Assembly (NCBI GenBank): GCA_963693315.1
Contig: OY856188.1
Coordinates: 265,975,114 to 266,039,113 of the forward strand
Reading direction: 5' to 3'
Source of the DNA: Diogma glabrata
Taxonomy: Eukaryota > Arthropoda > Insecta > Diptera > Cylindrotomidae
Length of the DNA: 64,000 nucleotides
The notes beneath the pieces are model-generated. The model ran no database searches, was not told the DNA's origin, and saw only the letters and a program-made list of their open reading frames with translations. A program made the position numbers and the translations under genes. The number at the start of each line of letters is the position of its first letter. The stretch's first letter is position 1. This document shows positions 24,216 through 35,200 of this stretch, piece after piece.

Positions 24216-25314
24216 TACTCAGTGGCGAAGCGTGCTTTTGAAAATAGGGTAGACATATTCAAAAGTTTTATGAATATGCCAGTAGAAACTAATTATAGTA
24301 CATTAAGATGAAAGGACAGAAAGCTAAGGTTTTTGGACGTGTTTGGAGTTTGCGCGAGGCTAAGCGCCAGCCGAGAATTGCACCCAGATTAAGTTTAAAA
24401 TGACTTACGTCCGTGCATCATATACTATATTTTTTATTCGCCGCAAGCAAAATATTTAAAAAAGATTGTTCAATCTAAATCAAAATTAAAAATTTTGAAA
24501 TAGAAATATTTTGTACAAAAGATAAAGGAAATTGTAGATTAACAAAAACATTTAGGCCACTAGAATTACGGATTGTACGTGTTGTTGTCGGTACCAGGTC
24601 AGAAATTTTTTTAATCTCTGGGGTAGGGTACTCACATAATGGACATGCCGAGTCCACTCGCCCGGCACCTGGGGACTGGAGTTATTCAACAAAGTGTGCT
24701 GGAAATTCTTTTTGCTTCCTTGTAAGCGATATAACTCGTAAATGGTGCACTTTAGGATGCTGGTGCCATGGAACTTTTTTGTTCCTTAAATATTTTTCTA
24801 TAACTTAAAATAAAAAAAAAACAAAAATAGTTTGTTTTGATGCAAATTTTTGCGAAAAAATATCTAAATATCCATATTTTTCAATTGAATTTAGTTATTA
24901 AATAATTGTTTATTACATAATTCACACCTTTATTTTGTAGCTGAAACCTCAACGAAAAAAATAAGCCTCAGAACGTTTCATTTGGCCTGATAGTTTTTGC
25001 ACAATTCCATTTAGTGATGTTCCTATATGGCTGTTGGTATTAGTCAGACGATAGTGTTTGTGCTTGTGGTAATTTTGTTGTGGACAATGATGTTATTGAA
25101 GATGATATTATTGTTGATAATTGATGTTAGTATTAATGGTGGTGCTAGTCTTGATGTTGGTTACATTTTCGATGTTGACTATAGTTTACACTTTACCCAA
25201 AAATATTAATATTATTTGATGACAGGCCACTATCATACGAGTTAATGTGAGATATTACATAGCAGTGCGATAGTAGTGCATAACAGTGAAATATCACTAT
25301 AGCCAAGATATGTT
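24216..25314. other. intergenic, no gene seen
   Basis: Mixed sequence with a short GC-richer island at about 24600-24690. Short ORFs (for example 25027-25209) are low-complexity hydrophobic readings of GT-rich DNA and are not supported. Confidence 0.4.
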
Positions 25315-26055
25315 AAGGTTGGTCTCCGCCAAGCGCGCCAAACGTTTGGTAACATTTCAAAAGATAAATTTTTTTATTGGAGACACAAAATTTGAGCAAT
25401 AACAAACGTTTGATAACATTTGTTAGTTTACCAAATGATACGGTAAACCAACAAATTTTAGCAAACGTTTTTTTGTGCTCAAATTTTGTGTCTCCACTAA
25501 GAATCTATTAGCGTTTTCGATTCTACAAAAAAATGTGACTTTCTTTTGCATTTTTTTTTCAGGTCACATTTTTTCTGTTCGTTTCTCGAAAAAATGTTGA
25601 CCTGAAAAAATTTGCGTTTTCTTTTCTCGATTTGGATGCAAGTTTCAAACTTTTTGAGGGCAATATTCTTGCATTTTTTGACTTTTTCTCAGAAGACGGT
25701 GCAAAAATGTTGCCTTGTATAATATATTAATATAGTATACAACATAAGAAAAAACATATTTTTAATAATTTAATTTTCTTAAATAAAAATATTTAAATAG
25801 TTTAAAAATAATAATATACATTAAAAAATCGAATTCCTTTATTTTGTTAAACAAATTTGACAGATCTAAAAAATGTGACTTTTTTCTGTTCGATTCTCAA
25901 GTATTTTAAGGGTAAACTGACAAAATAAATGCAAAACTATAAAAAAAAATGCAAAACTGAAAGAGTTTTGCCCGCTCTGAGGTCAAAACTTTAATCGAGA
26001 AACGAAAACGCTATATGTTTGCAAGCGTTCGGGGCTCTTCGCATGGATTAACCTT
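25315..26055. mobile_element. MITE family 1, copy a, with a nested element
   Basis: Left end AAGGTTGGTCTCCGCCAAGC, right end ...GGATTAACCTT (degenerate). Internally it carries GGAGACACAAAATTTGAGC (25379-25397) and its inverse GCTCAAATTTTGTGTCTCC (about 25478-25496). The same layout is found complete at 34282-34498, and alignment by eye shows the nested block 25509-26013 splits it. Confidence 0.65.
25509..26013. mobile_element. MITE nested in MITE 1a
   Basis: Ends are inverted: TAGCGTTTTCGATTCT on the left (25509-25524) and the reverse complement of TAGCGTTTTCGTTTCTCG on the right. If the element starts at GCG it is flanked by TA on both sides, as for Tc1/mariner-type insertions. The inside is AT-rich, with AAAATGTGACTTTTTTCTG-type words repeated near both ends (about 25531 and 25871). 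No ORF. Confidence 0.6.
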
Positions 26056-26557
26056 TAGGAGTACTGATGGATAAACTCTATTCAGTTAACATTAACATAC
26101 TGTCTTAGTTAATAATAGAGTATTCCTTGATGATGCCGCACTACCCAGGCAAGAAACTGTAATCGAAATCGTTTTGTAATCGATAGTTTCGAACCGGAAA
26201 AAAAGTCATATAGCTATTATATATTGTCATCTCACTATAACAAAAAATATGGAATTTTGACATTTAAAATTGTACATATTTTTCATTTACAGTCGCGCGA
26301 AACATATATTTGTGGGTAAATTAAACAATATATGATTTAAAGTTAAAGTCTTTTGAACATAATATATTTCAACAGTAAGTACATTTTAATGTTATGTATA
26401 TATAAGAAAATATGTATTATGTCGTGAATTGTTTTAATTTTATTGTTATTTTATTGTTTACATAACCTATAATTTGAAGTTGCAGCATTTATTGATTTGA
26501 GATATTTCTATAAACTATTTTTAATGTTTTTTTTTCTCATTTTAGGTTCACATTTTG

Positions 26558-26562
<5 letters not shown>

Positions 26563-26641
<79 letters not shown>
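26563..26641. repeat. (TA)n microsatellite
   Basis: About 79 bp of nearly pure TA dinucleotide. The length may be affected by assembly. Confidence 0.95.
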
Positions 26642-26645
<4 letters not shown>

Positions 26646-27021
26646 CTGGTCGTTAAAAACTAAATTTTCCGAGACGCCCCCCAGAAAAATTCTTTGTGGT
26701 CAAAAAACCACAACGGCACTATTTTTTTTTTTTTAAGTGAAAAGAACACGTGCCGCAAAATCATCGAAGTTTATTTTTCGATAAAATTGTTAATATCTCA
26801 TAAAATATGCAGATGTCAAAAAAAATCACATAATCATTTTTGCAGGAAATTTAATTTTCTACATAAAAGGTCCAAGTCATTTTTTTCCTAAAACCTATAT
26901 TTCTGATGATATTTTGAAATAAAACTTGAAATTCTTCGAAACTCGTAAAACCAAATGATCAAAATTTCGACGAAAAAGTACAAATTTTGATTTTTTTTGT
27001 CGCGATTATTTTTTTATACAT

Positions 27022-27262
<241 letters not shown>

Positions 27263-27576
27263 ATATAATTCTATAAACTATTTCTTTTAATGGTATTTTT
27301 TCTGATTTCAGGTTCACCTTTCAATTTGCAGCTTTTTTGTTGAAATTTTTATATTTATTTTAAATAAAAATATCTAAAATATGTATTTTATGTTATAATA
27401 AATAAATTTATTAATAAAAATTATTCCAAATATTTTAAAATGTACAACCAAAAATACGAACTCTAAACTTTCGATCACATTGTTACTAGTAGTTTCGATT
27501 TTGTATCGAAACACGTTATGAGTATGTTTCGATTACGTGGTCCGATTAGGTATCGATTATAGTTTCAATTTGGTAT

Positions 27577-28049
27577 CCCGTTCGGCAAAAAACTATCATA
27601 AAGACCTCTTAAAGGTAACCGTTTTTAGATCTGACATTCAAAATAGTTATCCCAAAGATAGCATAAAGATACCAGAAACCCATCTAATGCGCCGCCTGCT
27701 GACATCTTTTAGAAACGGTTCCGAACTATGAAAGCAGAAATCAGCTAATTTGTATTTCGAAAACTCAAAATAATTGTTTTTTTCTTTCTACTCAAAGATC
27801 TTTTGTGAGAGAAAGATTGAAAGATTGTTGAAATTAGCCAATACCGATTTTAAGTTAAATTAAGTTTAAGAATGTTGACAAAATAATATCATTTTTAGGT
27901 CATAGAAATGTCGACAATAGGTATCATTCTGATCTCCATAGATTGATCTCTTCAAAAAGCTGTCAAAAAGATAACAAATTTCTGAGTTCTAAAAGAAGCC
28001 ATTTTTTAGATAGCATTAAGATACCTTTCCGATGTTCATGCCGAACGGG
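27577..28049. mobile_element. 473-bp MITE with CCCGTTCGGCA ends
   Basis: Perfect 11-bp terminal inverted repeats (27577-27587 and 28039-28049). Subterminal words ATAGCATAAAGATACC (27659) and ATAGCATTAAGATACC (28011) are direct repeats. AT flanks both sides. No coding sequence. Confidence 0.65.
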
Positions 28050-28282
28050 ATCGATCACATATTCGCTTACTAGGGCGAACACGTTGTTCTAAATGTAATC
28101 GATACAGTATCGAAACTATATCGAAATTTGTTTCAACTACATGATTACATGTAATCGATATCGTATCAATTTCAAACCGAATTCGTACTACCTGGGTATT
28201 GCTAGCTCAAAGAAATGAGCCTCCATATAACTCTGACTCTAACTATGTGGGTTTAAAACATTAACAAAGAAAGTGCGTTACA

Positions 28283-30330
28283 TGATGTTGTTGTTGTAGC
28301 AACGAGTGTGGTGATAATCCTCTGGCTTCATGCCCAGATTCAGGAACTATGATACTGCTTTTGAGCGGTACCATAAATCTTCCTTCGTCAGGTTGTTTGA
28401 ATTTTCAGGACATTTGAATAAGTGGTCTAGGATACGGGACCAACCGAATCTTAGTTGAGCTAGGATGGAGCTGGTGCTACGGGGTAGCTGAATCTCTTTG
28501 GAAACTGCGTTTAGTGTCTTTCTGTTTAGAACTCGACTTCTAGATTTTTAATCTAGAGTTCACTTGTTGTGCATGAGCATTGTCAAATGTTACCACAAAA
28601 GTCTCGGATTTTTTTACTGTAGTAATGAGTATGTTGTCAATGCAGATGCTTAGTGTTGTATTTGCATCCTCCGTCCATGTGGTGAAAAGTGTAGAAATGG
28701 ATTTTTCAGCGGAACGTTTCAATTTTCTTGTTTTGAATCAATTATTTAGAATGTTAAGGTAGGTATTTAGGATGTTGATGAGTTGTTCCATGTTGTTTTC
28801 TGTTTTAAGCACCGTGCAGCAGGTAGAGATTGAACAATGAAGGCATGAGAACTCTACCTTGTGGAACTCCTTGGTTTAGCAGTCTCATCTTGGACTTATA
28901 ATTACGGAACTCAACGTATGTTTGGCAACCTCTAAGGTAGGTAGTTTGGCAACCTCTAAGGCTCAACCATCGCTTTATTATACCTGTCCAGTCAAATTAG
29001 TGTTCAGGATATTATCCAGTAGTGTCCAGTAGACACTGTGTCGAATACTTTTAATAGGACGAGTGCAACTAAGATTGTTCTAGCACAGGGTAGTTTTTGG
29101 GTCAAACCATCACTGATCTGGTTTTTTAGCAGACGTGCTTCAATCAGTTTGGCGACCGATGAAATCTTACATCGGTATGTAAGACTCTCCCTTTTCTTCA
29201 GGCTTTCCAGGTTTTAAAATGGGCTGATTCTGGCCGTTTTCCAGATATTTGGTATCTGGAGAGTATTTAGAGATGTATTGAGTGTAGTAGTGAGGTAGTT
29301 CAATCCTTTGGGTTCAAAATGTTTGAGCATGATGGCTGAGATTCCGTCGGGTCCTATAGCCTTTGATGGCTTAATTTTCCTTATTGCATTCGCAACTTTT
29401 TCTTCTAGGTTGTCCGTTTTAAGTTTACGCAGAGGTCTAAAAACTCTGCCGTGCTAAGCACAAAGGCCGCATTTTGAATTTTTGACATTTCGAGATATTA
29501 ACACTTTTTAATTTTCAAGTTTCACAGTCAAACTAATCCAAACTATACTTTTAGTCAAAAAAATTTCAAATTTTGGTTTGAATCAGAGAGATAGAAGGTT
29601 ATATTATTTGTTAATGTTGTAAAATATTATTTATTGGATAATTAAATAGTAAATTTGATACTTTTAAAGAAGATACGATATATTTAAAAGAGTAATTTTT
29701 GAATGAAAAAATTAATTAAATGGTTTAATTATATGATAAAAATATCCATCGACTGTTATTATATCATCATAGATGCATAACTGATTTTTGACAAAAAACC
29801 AAGATACGGCCTTTGTGCTTAGCACGGCAGCTGATCTGGTTCCTTTCTCATGTTTACTTTGTTTTCCTGTAAATTGTTAAATTTGTTTGCGCTTTTCCTG
29901 CGGTTTTCGGTTGGGTTATTATCGAAAGAGATCATGTAATTATTTTGAGATTGTCGTGGATGAGTTAGGCCCTTGATGACCTTCCAAAGACTTTTACTTG
30001 CGCCAAGACTTGATTTACTCACTATCTCTCTCTCTATTTATTTCTTTTTTGTTCCATTACCAACCTGTTAATTCTTTTTTTTTCAGATCTGGAATTCTGG
30101 AGTCTGCTGGATCTGCCTTGAGGATATGTCATTTTCATGTGTAGCAAGGATACACGCTTCCTTAGGTTTGACCTTTTGAATTCGACCAGCCAAAATGTAG
30201 CGAACTCTAGTTTTATTAAAAATTTCACTGAATTGGTTTGGTAAAAATTGCTTACTGAATTCAATTTCAGAAAAAATTTTAAAATTAGGATTCTGAATAG
30301 GCTTCTCAAAATGGACGGGTCTGTGGCGCT
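28283..30330 (-). mobile_element. jockey-like LINE copy C, decayed
   Basis: Minus-strand copy. The 3' end at 28283-28300 (GTTGTTGTTGTAGCAACG on the plus strand) is followed by the C-terminal zinc-knuckle-like block, a reverse-transcriptase core (about 29160-29440, with PSKAIGPDGISAIMLKHF-like reading) and the linker (about 30060-30200, RYILAGRIQKVKPKEA and NDISSRQ). It matches copy B throughout. It is interrupted by an inverted-repeat element at 29447-29830 and has many stops. The 5' boundary near 30330 is uncertain. Confidence 0.7.
29447..29830. mobile_element. MITE with ~30-bp terminal inverted repeats inside jockey copy C
   Basis: Left end CTGCCGTGCTAAGCACAAAG (29447-29466, continuing GCCGCATTTTG) and right end the inverse of CTGCCGTGCTAAGCACAAAG (continuing GCCGTATCTTG). 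About 384 bp, AT-rich inside, no ORF. It splits the jockey-like reading; homologous copies are continuous here, so it inserted after the LINE. Confidence 0.8.
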
Positions 30331-31854
30331 GAATATGTATAAGTTTAAAAAATATCAATGTAAACGTTTAGAAAAAAAGAAATCGCATTGTTTTTATTCA
30401 ATTTTATTCAAAACTAATGTGGAGTTCTTTCAGGTTTTTGATGTACATCAATTTTGAACTTAGCTGAAAGAACAGACAAACCGCATGATTTTCATTATTG
30501 TTGTATTGGTAACAAAACAAAACATTTTCGATTTAAATATACATTAAAATAATTGTGTAAACACAAAATATTTATACACTTTACACATAATTTATATTCT
30601 TAGAGTATATATAAATATAGAGAGAACATAACTTTAAAAGTGTATGAAGAGAGACATAAGAAATCGTGTTCGCTAATATGTCATATTCAATTTCTCATTT
30701 CGCCATTTGCATTTCTGCTTATTTACAACAACCAACTATTGTATTAAATTATAAATTAAAAACAACTAAATAATTTAAAACGAAACAAAAAGTAAAATCT
30801 AATATTTTTAGTTGTGCTAATTTTTATAAAATGAATGAAAATAATTTCGAGAGTATTTTACATTTATTGTGTTATTTCCAGTGATTTTATAATAGTGAAT
30901 ATTTTATTATTTTATAATGCCCATGTGCAAATATTTAAGTTATGTATACATCCTGAAAGTATATTATGAAAACTAGCTGGCGACCAATTTTTTATTATAG
31001 TTTAGTTTATTTTTAATAGATAAAAGATCAAAATTTATATGTTTGGTTAGAATCAAATCATAATCTGTCATTTTTCTTATTTCATTTTTATATAGTCGCA
31101 GGGAGGGAGAAACTATTATTTTTTTGTGGTAGGTTTTTTTCTTATAGATTTAAAAGAAACTCGCAATAATTGTACAATTTTGAATCAAATGAAAAATTTA
31201 GGCACGTCTTTGGGAAGGCAAACCGGTTTCTTTCTCAGAGAAATAAAGGAAAACAAAAAAACGATTTGACATAAGATCAGTCACGATTAATATTAGTTAT
31301 GGTGGTCGGTTGAGCGCGCCCAATTGATTTACATCAATTTTTTTATGTAACTCACTTTTTTTCGGCTTAAAGAACTTCACATAACTTCACTACAAAAATG
31401 AGAACAAAGAAACTTGTTTTTTCTTTGTTAAAAAAACCACAAGAAACTCCAGACAATAGATATATTCTTCAATGTGAAAAATTGCTTTTCTTTTATTTTA
31501 CAAGTAGTAATGTTAATTTAATTATAAATTACATCTGAGAATCAAATCGTGTAAGGTTTTCTTTATTTTGTGCCAGTTGAAGTTTTGTGCAATTCTGTTT
31601 AAATATCCTAAAAATTATAAAATGGAATAAATATGACTGATCATCGAAAAATTAATCGAAGTTTTTATTTACTTAATGTGATTGGCTGAACCATTGGAAA
31701 TAAAAATAAGAAACTGTTGATGTTTTGTGTGGTTCCGTGATTGTTGCATAAAGGTTCAGATTGTCTAATTCCGCCAACAATCATAAAGAATTTCTGTGGA
31801 ATAGTAGTTTAGGAACATATGCATCTGCGGAGTAAAGTTTGGCACTACTACTAG
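30331..31854. other. intergenic, no gene seen
   Basis: AT-rich. Nothing coding or repetitive was recognised with confidence. Confidence 0.4.
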
Positions 31855-31935
31855 GCCATAGGTCTACGCCCCAGAAGTGCTCGGAATACAGTTCCGAACC
31901 AGGACCATCACAACAATTTCGACGAAAGCTACGTT
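31855..31935 (+). mobile_element. jockey-like 5' fragment
   Basis: TCTACGCCCCAGAAGTGCTC through ACAACAATTTCGACGAAAG is shared with 9117-9185 (copy A start) and with the inverted block at about 10070-10145. It is isolated here, with no further LINE sequence. Confidence 0.6.
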
Positions 31936-32272
31936 ATATGATCGAGGAATTTACCGTTAACTGAATTATTGGGAACCCTACTATAGTTTTGTTGCAGAAG
32001 AATTTTTAATATTTTCTTTGTCTGTTATTTTTGTTTTCTCTATCTTATCATCAAATATTGACCTTTGGTTATATAAAAAATATATTTTCAGCTTGATGAA
32101 ATAAATACATGATATAGTTTTTATTGTTTAGTTTTGTTTGCTCATAATAATAAACTAGAGAGGTACCAATCATTTTAATTTAACTAATTACAATCATAAT
32201 AAAATATATATAATTTAAATAAAAAGTGCCCAACTAACAATCAGGAACTAAAATTGTATTGATTTTTTAGTT
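31936..32272. other. 5' flank of DUS4 copy 2
   Basis: AT-rich. Only the last ~35 bp before the ATG resemble the flank of DUS4 copy 1 (AAAATTGTATTGA...TTATGACGTCATT), so the duplicated unit began close to the start codon. Confidence 0.45.
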
Positions 32273-35200
32273 ATGACGTCATTAGAGGTAGATATTTTGA
32301 TTGTTAAATATTTTTTTTCTAAATTATTTTTATTTAAGGAAAACGTAAAAAGTAAACCAAAAGTGAATATTGCTGATCTTTTTAATAATGCAACTAGTAA
32401 AAAAACTTATTTGAAAGTTTGTGCGCCAATGGTGAGATATAGTAAATTAGAGTTTAGAAGTCTTGTTAGAAGATATGGGGTGGATTTAACATTTACGCCT
32501 ATGATAATAACAGATTGGTTTTGTCGAAGCGACGAAGCACGATTAAAAGATTTCACCACAAACCTAAGTATAGATCAAAAATCTATGTTAAAGATAACAG
32601 AATTCCTTAACTCTTTCTCTTTTAGATGATTCTCCTTTAATTGCTCAATTTGCTGCAAAAAACGTGCAAGGTTTTATATCAGCAAGCGAAATGATATATC
32701 CGTAATAATGTTTACATCACGAAATCTCCATGCATAGAATATTGTGATAGTTGAAATCAGGTGATTTGTATTTCGAAAACTAAAAATAATATTTTTTCCC
32801 GGCAAATCAAGATTGTTAGTTCGGTCTGAAAGACCTAAGTATTACATTCATGAGCCAAAAGTGAAATTCTTACCCCCACTTTTTTGGCATTTCTCGACGT
32901 TTTAGGACCTACTGATTCTAAAAAAGCAAAAAAAATGTATGTCTGACTGCCGGCCGTCCGTCCGGCCGGCTGTCATTACCTACGCTGCAGGGAAAACCGC
33001 TGGAGGGATTTCAAAATTTTTTTTTCTAAAAGTAGGTATACTCAAGGGCAGGTCCAAAAGGACAATGTGTCCGATAACTGTACCGGAAGTGTGTCAAAAA
33101 ATCATTAAGTGTGTCAAAAACAGCAACTTTTCATATTTTTTGCTTAAAAAACGTTCATTTTAAGTGATTACGAGTAGGAACATTGAATTTGGAGAAATCT
33201 TATGAACAGGAACATTGAATTTGGAGAAATCTTGATGGTAGAGATCAAAACCTAGATTATTGCATTATAAGTTTGTCAAAAAAATGTTGTCAAGTGTGTC
33301 AAAAGAAAGATTTTTATTTATTTTTTTACCCAATTTTTTGGGAAAAAATAAAATCAATTATTTGTTTGAAATGAAATTTTATTATTATTATTGAGAATTA
33401 TGGCATTATAAGTTAGTCAAAAAAATAATGTCAAGTGTGTCAAAAAATGATTTCATTTATTTTTTTACCCAATTTTTTGGGAAAAAAATGTAACTGTTCT
33501 TAAGACGTAAATGTAATTGAAGAAGAAATTAGACATGGAAATTTTTGAATTTGTTATATTTTTTGAAATATTTTTGGAATTTTGAAATAACTTTGTGTTT
33601 TTGATTTTGTACTAATTTTTGCAATATTTTTAGATTTTTGGAAAAGTTTTAATTTTTGATTTTGTAATAATTTTTGCAATATTCTTCGAATTTTGGAAAA
33701 GTTTGAATTTTTAAGCATTTTCGGAATATTATTGGAATTTAGAAAAAGTTTAAATATTTGATTTTATTCTAATTTTTGGAATTTTGAAAAAAGTTTGATT
33801 TTATTTAATTTTTACAATTTTTTTGGAATTTTGAAAGAAATATGAATTTGTTATTTTTTAATATTTTTTTGAAACGCTAAATGAAGAGGTTTTTGAGTAG
33901 TTTGCTGAGTGTATCATCTTTTCACTAAATTATGTTAATTTATGATCTGTTCTAATTTTCCGACAACGTATTGATGTTTCGTGTTAGTTTTGTAATTAAT
34001 TTCTAAAAAGAGATAAAAAACTACTTGTACTTTAACAAAGAGTTATGTTTGATATACATCGCTGCCCAAAACTAAAAACCATCTCATCATTTGCCAAAAA
34101 CTATATCAAAATTCTTAGCCCAGACCGAAGTCTTGATATCTCAGAGCTGTGAGATTTCAGCCCCTCCATATTTTTCTGTTGTGATTAAGATGTTTTTACC
34201 ATAGTCAAATTATTATTATTAATATAATAAATGTTAATACATAACTACAAATGTATAACACTCATTACATACGTATTTGAGTGTTGGTCTCCACCAAGCG
34301 CGCCAAACGTTTGCCAACATACATTTTCTTAGTGGAGACACAAAATTTGAGCACGAATAAAGTTTGCTAAAATTTGTTATTTACGATACCATTCGTTAGG
34401 CAAACATCTGTTGTTGCTCAAATTTTGTGTCTTCACTACGCAAATTTATGTTTCCAAACGCTAGCAAACGTTATATACGCTTGGTGAAGACCAACCTTAA
34501 TATATTGTATATATAAGGTGTGTTCGATTTGACTGAAACAACTGAAAAAACAACAACAATTGCATTTAATTTTTCAGTTGCTTCAGTTGTTTCAGTCAAA
34601 TCGAACACAGCTATAGTATACGTAGAAAAAACGTACGTGGAAAAAATTTTGCAAAAATTCGTATGCAATTTCGAAATGAATTTTTTATTTGTACATAAAA
34701 AAAATCAAAAACATATTACAATAGCTGTCAAAAATTTTGATATTATAACTCACTATTTTATCATTTTATGACAACACATAAGATATATATGTTCTATATA
34801 ACAACTCTGATATAAAATATCGATAAAACAATAACTTTTTAATTACTTTCAAAAAATTTGCATGTAGATTGTATGAATATACAAACCGACACAATATCTG
34901 TGCAATCTTATTTTTTACATTTACACTGCACGATTTAGAACATAATAGTTATTTACATATCGAGGGCTGAAAGTAGATTTATTGAAACAACGGCGTAATC
35001 TTCCTTTCAGCCTGAGTGTGTCTACAACGTTTTACGCACAACTGCACAACTTAAGGCGCTTTCCAATCGAGTGAATTACTGAATGATTCACTTAAACTGA
35101 ATTGGTCTAATATTCAGTAAATCATGAAAAATACAGCCAAAACAACAAAAAACAGCAAATTTTTGACATTTCAAAAATACATAACCAAAATCGAAAATTT

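Noticed and set aside
25027..25209. Hydrophobic 60-codon ORF
   Set aside because: Low-complexity translation of GT-rich DNA, with no upstream or downstream exon.
32939..33163. 74-codon plus ORF in intron 3 of DUS4 copy 2
   Set aside because: It spans repeat-rich intron sequence and has no similarity; its start lies in a GC-rich palindrome (CCGGCCG).
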